From positions 1 to 64,000 of the forward strand of contig CAJURT010000017.1 in NCBI GenBank assembly GCA_910588875.1: a stretch of 64,000 bases of DNA, written 5' to 3'. The position numbers were made by a program, and so were the translations under genes. Below the pieces are notes generated by a model. That model made no database searches. It saw nothing but the letters and a program-made list of their open reading frames with translations, and was not told the origin of the DNA. Shown here piece by piece: positions 33,180-43,500 of the stretch (its first letter is position 1; each line of letters begins with the position of its first letter). This stretch comes from an uncultured Lachnospiraceae bacterium. GTDB taxonomy: Bacteria > Bacillota > Clostridia > Lachnospirales > Lachnospiraceae.

Positions 33180-34361
33180 ATGAAGTATAACTTTGATGAG
33201 GTCATTGACCGCAATGGCAACCGCTCGGCCAAATATGACGAGAGGGAGAAGAAGTTCGGCGTCAGGGATGTGATTCCCTTGTGGATTGCAGACATGGATT
33301 TTAAGACGGCGCAGCCTGTCATCGATGCGCTGAAGGCTCGGGCAGAGGAGGGGATCTGGGGGTATACCTCCAGGCCGGATTCTTATTATGAGGCTTTGTG
33401 CGGATGGCAGAAGCGCCGCCACGGATGGGAGATTGACAAGAGGATGATCAGCTTCAGCCTGGGGGTGGTGCCTTCATTGTCCTCCATGGTTCACGTGTTC
33501 ACGGAGCCTGGGGATAAGGTGCTTATCCAGACGCCGGTGTATTCGGAGTTCTATGATGTGACGGAAAGCTGGGGACGGCAGGTTCTGGAATGTCCTATGG
33601 TGGAAAAGGAAGGGCAGTGGGTCATTGATTTTGAGGACTTCGAGAAAAAGGCCAGGGAGGCAAAGCTGTTTTTCCTGTGCAGCCCCCACAATCCCCTGGG
33701 CATTGTGTGGGAGAGGGAGCAACTGGTGAGGATGTGTGAGATCTGTATGAAAAACGGGGTGCAGATCGTGTCAGATGAGATTCATTCGGATTTGGTGTTC
33801 CACGAAAAGACCCATATCCCGGCTGCCACTTTGTCACCGGAGATTGCCTCCCATGTGATTACCTGCATCTCCGGGACAAAAACTTTTAATATGGCAGGCC
33901 TGCAGGCCTCTGCAGTGGTGTTTCCTAACCAAAAATTAAAGGATGCGTATGACAAATTCTGGTTTAATTTGGATATCCACCGCAACAATGCATTCAGTTC
34001 CATTGCCATGGAGACTGCCTTCAATGAGGGGGAAGAGTGGCTGGAGCAGCTTCTGGAATATATTTCCGGGAATTTTGATTTTATCCGGGATTATTGCCGG
34101 GAGTATATCCCGCAGATTAAGCCGAATGTTCCGGATGCCACCTATCTGGTATGGCTGGACTGCCGGGAATTGGGAATGGGAAATGAGGAACTGAGGGCCT
34201 TTATGATTGAGAAGGCGGGGTTGGGGCTTAATGAGGGCTGGTCTTTTGGGCGGAGTCTGTCTGGTTTTATGCGCCTTAATGCGGCTTGTCCCCGCAGTGT
34301 GCTCCGGCAGGCCCTTGAGCAGCTGAAGGAGGCTGTGGAGGCAAGTGCAGCGTCCTGTTAA
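33180..34361 (+). CDS. MalY/PatB-type aminotransferase (cystathionine beta-lyase-like)
   Basis: A 393-residue fold-type I PLP enzyme of the MalY/PatB group, C-S beta-lyases acting on cystathionine and cysteine conjugates. Visible: IPLWIADMDFKTAQPVIDAL near the N-terminus, CSPHNPLGIVW, VSDEIHSDLVF (Asp that binds PLP N1), SGTKTFNMAGLQAS (PLP lysine) and FMRLNAACPRS (carboxylate Arg). GTG at 33174 is an alternative start; ATG 33180 has GGGAG 7 bases upstream. First gene after the sigma54 promoter, followed by an AbgT transporter: import and cleavage of an amino-acid conjugate is likely. Confidence 0.9.
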   Translation: MKYNFDEVIDRNGNRSAKYDEREKKFGVRDVIPLWIADMDFKTAQPVIDALKARAEEGIWGYTSRPDSYYEALCGWQKRRHGWEIDKRMISFSLGVVPSLSSMVHVFTEPGDKVLIQTPVYSEFYDVTESWGRQVLECPMVEKEGQWVIDFEDFEKKAREAKLFFLCSPHNPLGIVWEREQLVRMCEICMKNGVQIVSDEIHSDLVFHEKTHIPAATLSPEIASHVITCISGTKTFNMAGLQASAVVFPNQKLKDAYDKFWFNLDIHRNNAFSSIAMETAFNEGEEWLEQLLEYISGNFDFIRDYCREYIPQIKPNVPDATYLVWLDCRELGMGNEELRAFMIEKAGLGLNEGWSFGRSLSGFMRLNAACPRSVLRQALEQLKEAVEASAASC

Positions 34362-34406
34362 TTTTAAAGTAAGGATACATACGTGATACAAATGGAGGGA
34401 AATGGA

Positions 34407-35951
34407 ATGACAAAGGAAAAGACAAAAAAAGGTTTTATACTTCGGGCATTGGATACAGTGGAAAAGGTAGGAAACGGGCTTCCTAATCCTGCAACCATCT
34501 TTTTAATCCTTACAGGTGTGGTGATTGTCCTGTCTGCCATCTGTGCAGCCTGCGGGGTGTCCGTGACTTACGATTTTCTGGACAGTTCAAAGGGTGAGAT
34601 TACCCAGACCACGGTGACAGCCGTGAATCTGCTGGCGCCGGACAGCATCCGGCATATGGTTACTACTGTAGTGAATAATTTTACCGGATTTTTTGCCCTT
34701 GGGACGGTTTTTACCATCATGATAGGTGTGGGCGTTGCAGACGGAACCGGCTTTATGTCTGCGCTCCTGCGCAAGGTGGCGGCATCCACCCCAAAGGCAT
34801 TTGTGACAGCTGTAGTGGTATTTCTGGGCATTATGTCTAATATTGCTTCCTCCACAGGATATGTGGTGCTGGTTCCTCTGGGGGCAATCCTTTTCATGGC
34901 TTTCGGGCGACATCCTATTGCCGGGCTGGCGGCAGCCTTTGCCGGGGTGTCCGGCGGCTGGAGCGCTAACCTTTTGATCGGTACCAATGACCCCATGTTT
35001 GCGGGCATGTCCACCCAGGCGGCGCAGATGATTGACCCGGGATACAATGTGCTTCCGGTATGTAACTGGTATTTTATGGTGGCCTCTACCTTCCTGATCA
35101 CTGCCATCGGCACGCTGATCACAGACAAGGTGATTGAGCCGCGCCTGGCCCCCTATGTGCCGGATGCCTCGGAGGAGGTTCAGGACATCGGTGAGAATGA
35201 GAAGCGGGGAATGCGCTGGGCAGGGATTACGGCACTGGCTTATGTGATTCTGATGGCAGTGCTGGTGGTTCCCCAGAACGGGCTTTTAAGGAACCCGGAG
35301 ACCCATTCCTTCTTAAGTTCTCCTTTTATGAGCGGAATCATTTTCTTTATGATGCTTCTGTTTTTGCTTCCCGGCCTTGCCTATGGTATCGGGGCAGGCT
35401 CGATTAAGAATGACAAGGATGTGGTGGCGCTGATGAACAAGACCATCAGCGGCCTGGCCAGTTTTATGGTGCTGATTTTCTTTGCGGCTCAGTTTACGGC
35501 ATGCTTTAATTATTCTAATCTGGGAACGATCATTTCCGTATCCGGTGCGAATTTCCTGGAATCCGTGGGATTTACCGGGCTTCCCCTGGTGATTTGCTTT
35601 ATTGTGCTGACCGCGTTTATCAATATTTTCATTGCCGTGGATTCTGCCAAATGGGCCATCATGGCTCCCATCTTTGTGCCGATGTTTATGCGCCTCGGGC
35701 TTTCTCCGGAACTGACTCAGGTTGCTTACCGGATTGGGGATTCCAGCACCAATATCATTGCTCCCCTGATGCCTTTCTTCGTGCTGACAGTGGCATTTTT
35801 CCAAAAATATGACAAGAAGGCGGGAATCGGAAGCGTAATCTCTACCATGCTCCCCTACTCCCTGGCTTTCCTGGTGGGATGGATTATCATGTTTATTGTG
35901 TGGTATCTGCTGGGGCTGCCTTTAGGGCCTGGTTCCCCTATGTTCTATTGA
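34407..35951 (+). CDS. AbgT-family transporter
   Basis: A 514-residue membrane protein with about 11-12 hydrophobic segments and AbgT (p-aminobenzoyl-glutamate transporter) signatures: GNGLPNPATIFLIL near the N-terminus, AAFAGVSGGWSANLLIGTND, AAQFTACFNYSNLG, INIFIAVDSAKWAIMAPIFV and YRIGDSSTNIIAPLMPFF. The E. coli member imports p-aminobenzoyl-glutamate; others export sulfonamides. The start at 34407 has GGAGGGA 6 bases upstream; a GTG 24 bases earlier does not. Cotranscribed with malY and the M24 peptidase, favouring uptake of a peptide-like or amino-acid conjugate. Confidence 0.9.
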   Translation: MTKEKTKKGFILRALDTVEKVGNGLPNPATIFLILTGVVIVLSAICAACGVSVTYDFLDSSKGEITQTTVTAVNLLAPDSIRHMVTTVVNNFTGFFALGTVFTIMIGVGVADGTGFMSALLRKVAASTPKAFVTAVVVFLGIMSNIASSTGYVVLVPLGAILFMAFGRHPIAGLAAAFAGVSGGWSANLLIGTNDPMFAGMSTQAAQMIDPGYNVLPVCNWYFMVASTFLITAIGTLITDKVIEPRLAPYVPDASEEVQDIGENEKRGMRWAGITALAYVILMAVLVVPQNGLLRNPETHSFLSSPFMSGIIFFMMLLFLLPGLAYGIGAGSIKNDKDVVALMNKTISGLASFMVLIFFAAQFTACFNYSNLGTIISVSGANFLESVGFTGLPLVICFIVLTAFINIFIAVDSAKWAIMAPIFVPMFMRLGLSPELTQVAYRIGDSSTNIIAPLMPFFVLTVAFFQKYDKKAGIGSVISTMLPYSLAFLVGWIIMFIVWYLLGLPLGPGSPMFY

Positions 35952-35996
35952 TGGATATTGTGAAAAAAGCAATAAATAGAAGAAGGAGAGGATGTT

Positions 35997-37181
35997 ATGC
36001 AGCCAAAGGAACAGAGAATAAAGGAACTTTTAAGGGAACGGGGACTGGATGGCGCCATCGTTTCCTCGCCGGAGAATTTTCATCATGTGATAGGTTTTGG
36101 GGGACATCAGCACATCGTGTCCAGGCAGCCGGGTTTTACCCTGGCAGTTATGAGAGCAGATGAACAGGTGCCTACCCATATTACCACCATGGATTTTGAG
36201 GCGGCTACCTTTGAACTACGGGCAGCTGGCCTTGGGTTTGTGGTAGACCCCTATGACACATGGGTGGGGCTTAAGACCTGGCCGGAGATCGCAGAGGGTG
36301 TGATGCTGCCGGACAAGGAGCGTCTGGTAAGTTCTGATGACAAACTGGAGAAATTTGTAAAGAACTGTGACTTGGCAGACAAAAAAATCGGAGTGGAGAT
36401 GGATTATCTCCCTGTTCCGTATTATAATAAGCTTAAGGAAAAATTTCCTGAGGCAAAGTTTGAGAATATCTCGGATTTGTTTGTCTATGCCCGCAGTGTG
36501 AAGACAGCAGAAGAGATTCAGATGTTCCGTGACCTGTGCCGGATAGCGGACCATGGGTTTACCCAGGTGAGCCGGATGGTGGGGATCGGCGTGTCGGAGA
36601 AGGAAATGGTAGATTGTTTCCGGGAGGATGTGATCAAATCCGGCTTTTGTGTGCCCAGCGCCTGGTCAATGTTTTCCACCGGACCTTCCGGCTCCCGCCT
36701 GACTATTCCGGAGAACGGGGTCATCAAGGACGGGGATGTGGTGAAATTTGATGGCGGGGTCAATGCCGAGTTTGATTTTTATACCACGGACACCTCCCGT
36801 GCCTGGGTAGTCGGCAATGGGGATCCAGTGCTGTTAAAGCTGAAGGATACGCTGTATGAGGGGCAGAGGAGGATGATCAGGGCGGCAAAGCCCGGGCTTC
36901 CCATCAATGAACTGTACCATACGGCCTATGATTATGTGAAGGAGAGGTTTCCCTCTTACCGCAGAGGACACCAAGGGCATTCCATCAGCATGGGACCGGC
37001 TACGGCGGAGGCGCCCTATATCAATGCCACGGAGACCAGGCTTTTAGAGCCGGGAATGGTGTTGGCCATGGAGGTGCCCTGTTATATTACCGGGGTCAAT
37101 GGATTCAATATTGAAGACATGGTGTTGATTACGGAGACAGGATGCGAGGTACTTACTCCTAATACGCCTCATTATCTGTAA
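35997..37181 (+). CDS. M24-family Xaa-Pro peptidase/creatinase-like hydrolase
   Basis: A 394-residue pita-bread metallohydrolase. The N-terminal creatinase_N domain (about 1-150) precedes the catalytic M24 domain with ligands in KFDGGVNAEFDFYTTDTSR (two Asp), GHQGHSIS (His), MVLAMEVPCY (Glu) and NIEDMVLI (Glu). RBS AGAAGGAGAGG. Members cleave Xaa-Pro peptides, creatine or related amides. In this operon it may process whatever AbgT imports; specificity cannot be read from sequence. Confidence 0.9.
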   Translation: MQPKEQRIKELLRERGLDGAIVSSPENFHHVIGFGGHQHIVSRQPGFTLAVMRADEQVPTHITTMDFEAATFELRAAGLGFVVDPYDTWVGLKTWPEIAEGVMLPDKERLVSSDDKLEKFVKNCDLADKKIGVEMDYLPVPYYNKLKEKFPEAKFENISDLFVYARSVKTAEEIQMFRDLCRIADHGFTQVSRMVGIGVSEKEMVDCFREDVIKSGFCVPSAWSMFSTGPSGSRLTIPENGVIKDGDVVKFDGGVNAEFDFYTTDTSRAWVVGNGDPVLLKLKDTLYEGQRRMIRAAKPGLPINELYHTAYDYVKERFPSYRRGHQGHSISMGPATAEAPYINATETRLLEPGMVLAMEVPCYITGVNGFNIEDMVLITETGCEVLTPNTPHYL

Positions 37182-37211
37182 ACATGTAGCAGAGAAAGGA
37201 GCAAATGCATA

Positions 37212-38903
37212 ATGAAGGTTATTATTGTAGGAGGAGTGGCCGGGGGAGCCGGTACGGCTGCACGGCTGCGCAGGAACGATGAGAGTGCGGAGATTATCAT
37301 GCTGGAGCGGGGGAATTATATTTCCTATGCCAACTGCGGCCTGCCCTATTATGTGGGAGGCGTTATCACAGATAAGGGGGCGCTGCAGGTGCAGACCCCG
37401 GAGCGCTTCCATGCCCGGTTCCGGGTGGATGTGCGTGTCAACAGTGAGGTGGTTGCTGTGGACACCAGGGGGAAAAGGGTTACCGTGAGGCACGGGGAGG
37501 AGACTTATCAGGAGAACTATGATAAGCTGGTACTGTCTCCGGGAGCCGGGCCGGTGCGGCCGCCCATTCCGGGGATGGAAGAGAACCATGTGTTTACTTT
37601 GAGAAATATTCCGGACACCTATGCCATCCACGATTATGTGGAGAAGGAAAAGCCATCCACCTGTGCGGTGATCGGCGCAGGCTTTATCGGCCTGGAGATG
37701 GCGGAGAATTTGGCAGAGCGGGGTATCCGGGTCTCGGTGGTGGAGGGGGCTTCCCACGTCATGCCTCCCATTGACATGGATATGGCTCACAATGTGCATA
37801 ATTATATCCGTGCCCAGGGTATCCGGCTGTATCTGGGGCAGACCTGTACAGCCATGGATAAGGAAGGGGTGGTCTTAAAGGACGGCACCAGGGTTCCCGC
37901 AGACATGGTGATCTTAAGCATCGGCGTGCGTCCGGATACAGGGTTTTTGAAGGACAGCGGGATTTCGCTGGGTCAGCGGGGGGAGATCCTGGTAAACGAA
38001 TTCATGGAGACTTCAGCGCCGGATGTCTATGCCCTGGGGGATGCGGTGGCCGTGAATCATGTGGTCAGCGGCAAACCGGTCCTGATTCCCCTGGCCTCCC
38101 CGGCCAACAAGCAGGGGAGGATTGTGGGCGACAATCTGTGCGGCAAAAGGGTTTCCTATAAGGGGAGCCAGGGCACATCCATCATGAAATTCTTCGGGAT
38201 GACCGTGGCAGTGACCGGGGAGAAAGAGGAGAGCCTTTTGGCTCAGGGACGTCCCTTTAAAAAGGTGATCACCACCTCAGCCTCCCAGGCCGGGTATTAT
38301 CCGGGCGGTGAGATGATGACGGTAAAGACCTTGTTTGACCCGGATACGGGAGTGGTTTTAGGAGCCCAGATCGTGGGCGGGAAGGGTGTGGACAAGCGGA
38401 TTGACGACCTGGCCAATGCAGTGCGTTTTTGCCTGACCGGCTATGACCTCCAGGAGATGGAACTGGCCTACGCCCCGCCCTTTTCCTCAGCCAAGGATCC
38501 GGTGAATATGGCGGGATATGTGATCGGCAATGTGCTGGAAGGAGTGATGAAACCCTTCTATATCGAAGATCTGGACAAAATTCCGGAGGATGCCATACGT
38601 CTTGACGTGCGCACGGATGAGGAGGTGGCAAGGGGGATGATTCCCGGATTTATCCATATTCCCTTAGACAGCCTCCGGGAGCGCATGGGAGAACTGGATT
38701 TGTCCAAGGACATTTACATTACCTGCCAGATCGGCCTCCGGGGTTATCTGGCCCAGCGGATATTAGACCAGGCAGGGGCCAGGACGTGGAATTTGTCCGG
38801 CGGATACCGGTTCTATGATATGATGGTGAAAGACCAGGCCGCTGTGGCTGCCGTGGCAGGGATGTGCACGGAGTGCGGGATGGAGAAGAAGCAGGGATTA
38901 TAA
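37212..38903 (+). CDS. CoA-disulfide/persulfide reductase with C-terminal rhodanese domain
   Basis: A 563-residue flavoprotein. FAD motif IVGGVAGGAGTAARLRR, the single redox Cys in ISYANCGLPYYVGG (Cys about 43), NAD motif CAVIGAGFIGLEMAENLA, DVYALGDAV, a pyridine-nucleotide-disulfide dimerisation domain and a rhodanese domain (about 465-550) with active Cys in ITCQIGLRGYLA. The architecture is that of CoADR-RHD/Npsr-type NADH-dependent persulfide or polysulfide reductases. The tail adds MCTECGM. RBS AAAGGAGCAAA. Last gene of the sigma54 operon; it would deal with sulfane sulfur released by the MalY C-S lyase (inference). Confidence 0.92.
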   Translation: MKVIIVGGVAGGAGTAARLRRNDESAEIIMLERGNYISYANCGLPYYVGGVITDKGALQVQTPERFHARFRVDVRVNSEVVAVDTRGKRVTVRHGEETYQENYDKLVLSPGAGPVRPPIPGMEENHVFTLRNIPDTYAIHDYVEKEKPSTCAVIGAGFIGLEMAENLAERGIRVSVVEGASHVMPPIDMDMAHNVHNYIRAQGIRLYLGQTCTAMDKEGVVLKDGTRVPADMVILSIGVRPDTGFLKDSGISLGQRGEILVNEFMETSAPDVYALGDAVAVNHVVSGKPVLIPLASPANKQGRIVGDNLCGKRVSYKGSQGTSIMKFFGMTVAVTGEKEESLLAQGRPFKKVITTSASQAGYYPGGEMMTVKTLFDPDTGVVLGAQIVGGKGVDKRIDDLANAVRFCLTGYDLQEMELAYAPPFSSAKDPVNMAGYVIGNVLEGVMKPFYIEDLDKIPEDAIRLDVRTDEEVARGMIPGFIHIPLDSLRERMGELDLSKDIYITCQIGLRGYLAQRILDQAGARTWNLSGGYRFYDMMVKDQAAVAAVAGMCTECGMEKKQGL

Positions 38904-38932
38904 AGTCCGGGTGTCGAAAAGCGGGGATATGG

Positions 38933-38974
38933 AAAAAGGTCTGATTCTTTACAAAAGGAATCGGGCCTTTTTTC
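38933..38974 (+). terminator. Rho-independent terminator of the malY-abgT operon
   Basis: A 15-bp stem (38933-38947 with 38958-38972, two G-U pairs) around a 10-base loop runs into TTTTTT. It separates the sigma54 operon from the ssnA promoter. Confidence 0.9.
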
Positions 38975-39058
38975 TTGCAAGAAAGGAGCAGAGGCCTTTT
39001 TACATCCATCAATGACATCCAGAAATTCCTTGCCGGATTCCTGGTTCACAAAATCGAT

Positions 39059-39109
39059 ATCTAAAAATATTTTAGGATAAAAAATATTTTTAAGGATTTG
39101 CTATTGACA
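39059..39109 (+). promoter_or_regulatory. Element shared with the ygeX promoter (ssnA copy)
   Basis: ATCTAAAAATATTTT (39059-39073) and TATTGACA (39102-39109) are identical in sequence and in spacing (51 bases end to end) to the minus-strand element at 30846-30796. The 28 bases between are AT-rich and match at about half of positions. Confidence 0.8.
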
Positions 39110-39132
39110 ATAAAAATAAAATGTATTACTAT
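39104..39132 (+). promoter_or_regulatory. SigmaA promoter of the ssnA-ygfK-hydA operon
   Basis: TTGACA (39104-39109), 17-base spacer, TACTAT (39127-39132). Just downstream, TAGACTGAATAATC (39139-39152) resembles half of the 20-bp palindrome at 45990 (12 of 14), so the TetR-type protein might bind here too. The leader to ssnA is about 80 bases. Confidence 0.82.
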
Positions 39133-39217
39133 CATAATTAGACTGAATAATCGATAAAAACATCGGTGAAATCCGGAGATGTCCGGGCAAAAGCAACAGT
39201 GGGAAAGGAGAAGCGGG

Positions 39218-40549
39218 ATGATTCTTGTAGGAAAGGGCACAGTAGTCACAAGGGATGCCAAAACCCCCCTGATTCAGGAGGGAGGCGTGGTGCTGGAGGG
39301 AACGGTAATTCGTGAGGTGGGAGATTTTGAGGAACTGAAAAGGAAATACCCCCAGGCAGAACAGGTGGATGCCAAAGGACAGCTGATTATGCCTGGCCTG
39401 GTGAATACCCACGAGCATATCTACAGCGCCATGGCCAGGGGGCTGTCCATCAAGGGTTACAATCCCAAGGGTTTTTTGGATATCCTGGACGGGATGTGGT
39501 GGACAATTGACCGCCATCTGACCCTTACCCAGACCTGGCACAGCGCCATGGCTACCTATATGGACTGCATCAAAAACGGGGTGACCACAGTCTTTGACCA
39601 CCATGCCAGCTTTGGTTCCGTTGAGGGCAGCCTGTTTCGGATTGCAGAGGCGGCAAAAAAGCTGGGGGTAAGAACCTGCCTTTGCTATGAGGTTTCAGAC
39701 CGGGAAGGCAAAGATAAGGCCAGGGCTTCCGTGAAGGAGAACGGGGATTTCATCCGCTATGCCCTGTCTCAAAAGGAGGATATGCTGAAAGGGATGATGG
39801 GGATGCATGCCCAGTTCACCATTTCTGATGAGACCTTTGCCTTGTGCCGGGAGGAGATGCCGGAAGGGGTGGGGGTACATATCCATGTGGCTGAGGGGAT
39901 TGAGGATCTCCATGACTGCCTCAAAAATCATGGGAAGAGGATTGTGAACCGCCTTATGGATCACGGCCTGCTGGGGGAGAAGACCATCACAGCCCATTGC
40001 ATTTATGTGAATGAGCAGGAGATGGAACTTTTGAAGGCAACAGACACCATGGTGGTGCACAACCCGGAGTCCAATATGGGGAATGCCTGCGGCTGCCCTC
40101 CCACCATGGAGATTTTTAAGAAGGGTATCCTTACCGGCCTGGGCACAGACGGATACACCCACGATATGATGGAATCCTATAAGGTGGCCAACGTGCTGCA
40201 CAAGCATTCCCTCTGTGATGCCAATGCGGCCTGGAGTGAGATTCCGGCCATGCTGTTTGAGGGGAATCCCCGGATTGCCAACCGCTATTTTGACACCCCT
40301 CTGGGAGTGATAAGGGAAGGGGCGGCAGCGGATGTGATCGTGGTTGCCTACGACCCCCTGACCCCTCTGAATGAAAATAATATCAACGGCCATCTGCTGT
40401 TCGGGGTCAACGGCGCTATGGTGCAGACCACCATCTGTAACGGGAAGGTTCTGATGAAAGACCGGGAACTGCTGGTGGCGGACGAGGCAAAGGAACTGGC
40501 AGACTGCCGCCAGGCAGCAAAAGAACTGGCCAGAAGCATTAACGGATAG
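39218..40549 (+). CDS. ssnA: Amidohydrolase SsnA
   Basis: A 443-residue cytoplasmic metal-dependent amidohydrolase of the SsnA family (E. coli 442). Metal motifs: NTHEHIYSAMARG (HxH), VHIHVAEG, AHCIYVNE and LGTDGYTHDM (Asp). Related enzymes deaminate or open heterocycles such as guanine or chlorotriazines. The start at 39218 has AAGGAG 7 bases upstream; the longer frame from 39179 adds 13 unlikely residues. Part of the selenium/Mo-hydroxylase-associated set and needed for bacterial uric acid breakdown (2023 reports). Followed closely by ygfK. Confidence 0.94.
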   Translation: MILVGKGTVVTRDAKTPLIQEGGVVLEGTVIREVGDFEELKRKYPQAEQVDAKGQLIMPGLVNTHEHIYSAMARGLSIKGYNPKGFLDILDGMWWTIDRHLTLTQTWHSAMATYMDCIKNGVTTVFDHHASFGSVEGSLFRIAEAAKKLGVRTCLCYEVSDREGKDKARASVKENGDFIRYALSQKEDMLKGMMGMHAQFTISDETFALCREEMPEGVGVHIHVAEGIEDLHDCLKNHGKRIVNRLMDHGLLGEKTITAHCIYVNEQEMELLKATDTMVVHNPESNMGNACGCPPTMEIFKKGILTGLGTDGYTHDMMESYKVANVLHKHSLCDANAAWSEIPAMLFEGNPRIANRYFDTPLGVIREGAAADVIVVAYDPLTPLNENNINGHLLFGVNGAMVQTTICNGKVLMKDRELLVADEAKELADCRQAAKELARSING

Positions 40550-40569
40550 AGAAAGGGGAAAGGAAAATT

Positions 40570-43500
40570 ATGGGAGACAGAATGACACCGATTCCTTTTG
40601 GGAATCTGATGAATTGGATATTGGAGGAGAAGAAGAGCAGAGGCACCGTATTCGGAGTGAGAAAGCAGTACCAGGCAGACCCGGATAAGGCCCTGTCCAT
40701 TTTCGGGGAAAAGATTGAGACCCCCTTTGGGCCGGCAGCAGGGCCGAACACCCAGCTGGCTCAGAATATCATCGCAGCTTACCTGACAGGATGCCGTTTT
40801 TTTGAGTTAAAGACGGTGCAGATTCTGGACGGGGAGGATTTGCCGGTGAATAAGCCCTGTATTCTGGCGGAGGACGAGTGCTACAATTGTGAGTGGTCAA
40901 CGGAACTCTATGTGCAGCAGGCTTATGGGGAGTATGTGAAGGCCTGGGTGGCCTTGAAGGCTCTGGCAAAGGAATGGCAGACCGGGGCAGAGGATGGCTT
41001 TGTTTTCAATATCAGCGTGGGCTATGACCTGGCAGGGATTCAGTCAGAGAAGATTGATACCTATATCCAGGATATGATGGAAGCCAAAGACCACCCGGTA
41101 TTTAAGGAGAGTATCCAGTGGCTGAAAGACCACCAGGGGCGTTTTAGGAATCTGACGGAGGAGGACATTGACCATATTCCTTCCAGGATTTGCCGCTCAG
41201 CCACGGTGTCCACCCTTCACGGCTGCCCGCCTCAGGAGATCGAAGGCATTGCTTCCTATTTAATAAGGGAGAAGGGGCTCAATACCTTTGTGAAATGCAA
41301 TCCCACCTTGCTGGGCTATGAGGAAGCCAGGAGCATCATGGATAAAATGGGCTATGATTATGTGGCCTTCGGGGATTTTCATTTTAAGGATGACCTGCAG
41401 TTTGAGGATGCAGTTCCCATGTTTGGGCGCCTGATGAGGCTGGCGGAAGAAAAGGGTGTGGAATTCGGAGTGAAGATCACCAACACCTTCCCTGTGGATG
41501 TGACCAGAAAGGAACTGCCCAGTGAGGAAATGTACATGTCCGGCAAGTCTTTATGTGCCCTCTCCCTGACCGTTGCCTGCCGGCTCAGCAAAGCTTTTGG
41601 CGGCAGTCTGCGGATATCCTACTCCGGCGGGGCGGATTACTACAATATTGACCGGATCTATAATCTGGGCATCTGGCCGGTGACAGTGGCCACCACCCTG
41701 TTAAAGCCCGGCGGTTATAACCGGAATGTGCAGATGGCAGAGAAACTGTCCCGGCAGGAATACCGTCCCTTTACCGGCGTGGATGTGGAAGGGCTTTCCA
41801 GGCTGATTGAGGACATCAAAAAGGATCCCCACCACGTGAAACCGGTGAAGCCGCTGCCCAGTAGGAAGACGGAGAAAAAGGTGCCTCTTTTAGATTGTTT
41901 TACCGCCCCCTGCATGGAAGGCTGCCCGATTCACCAGGATATCCCGGCCTATATCCGGCTGGTGGGAGAGGGAAAGCATGAAGAGGCGCTGGAAGTAATC
42001 CTGGACAAAAACCCGCTGCCCTTTATGACAGGGACTCTTTGCAATCACCGGTGCATGGGCAAATGCAGCCGCAATTTCTACGAGGAGCCGGTGAATATCC
42101 GCAGCACGAAGCTGAAAGGGGCCAAGGGCGGCTATGAGGCAGTGATGAAAAAGCTGATGGGGAAGAAAAAAGACGCCGCAGAAGCGGCAAAAAGCACAGG
42201 CCGGACAGACAAGAAGACAGGAAAACGGGTGGCAATTGTGGGAGCCGGCCCGGCAGGAATCGCCTGTGCCTCCTTCCTGGCCAGGGGCGGCGCCCAGGTG
42301 AAGGTATTTGACCGTTCTGAGAATTTTGGGGGAACCGTCCGCAACGTGATTCCGGATTTCCGGATTGACCGGGAGGCCATTGCCCGGGATGTGGAACTGG
42401 CAAAGGCTTACGGCGCAGAGTTTGAGGGAGGCGTGGAGATCCGTGATCTGTCCGGTCTGAGGGCTCAGGGATACGATGCCATTGTCCTGGCAATCGGCGC
42501 CCGCAAGGGAATGCCCATTGGGGTGGACACGGAAAAGGAATACAATGCGGTGGAATTTTTAGAGGCAGCCAAGACTGCGCCGGATTCCTTGGAACTTGGA
42601 AAACATGTGGTGGTGATCGGAGCCGGCAATACAGCCATGGATGCGGCACGGATGGCAAAGCGCATGCCTGGGGTGGAGGATGTGACTGTGGCCTACCGCC
42701 GGACAAAGCGCTACATGCCTGCTGAGGAGGAGGAATTGCTGGAGGCCATGGAGGAAGGAGTGATCTTCAGGGAACTTCTGGCGCCAAAGACTCAGAAGGA
42801 GGGCGTTCTCACCTGCCGCAAGGTGGTATTGGGAGACATGGATGAAAGCGGCAGGCAGCGTCCGGTGGAGACGGAGGAGGAAGTAAGGATTCCCGCAGAC
42901 TCTATCATTGCTTCCCTGGGAGAGAGGGTAGACTCCGGGGTGTATGAGGGCTTCGGTATTGCCCTGAATGAAAAGGGAACTCCCCTTTTGGATCCTGCCA
43001 CCATGGAGACCAGCCAGAAGGGCGTCTATGCCATCGGTGACGGGGCAGCGAAGCCGGCCACCATCGTCCTGGCCATCCGGGATGCCCGGCTTGCTGCCGA
43101 TGCAATCCTGAATACAGGAAAATCCCAGGCCCTGGCAGACAGCTGCGATGTGGAGGCAGCGGCCAGGAAGAAGGGTATCCTGGTTCACTCCCATGAGGTG
43201 TCCGGAGAGGAGCAGCGATGCCTGGAGTGCAGCCATATCTGCGAAAACTGTGTGGATGTATGCCCCAACCGGGCCAATGTGGCCATCCGGGTGCCAGGCC
43301 GGAAAATGCCAGCCATTGTACATATAGACTACATGTGTAATGAATGCGGGAACTGCAAAAGCTTCTGCCCCTACAGCAGCGCTCCCTACCAGGAAAAATT
43401 CACCCTGTTTGCCAATACGGAGGATTTTGAAAATAGTAAAAATGAAGGATTTGTGGTATTGAGCCATGACACCGGAAAGGTAAAGGTACGCCTGGCAGGA

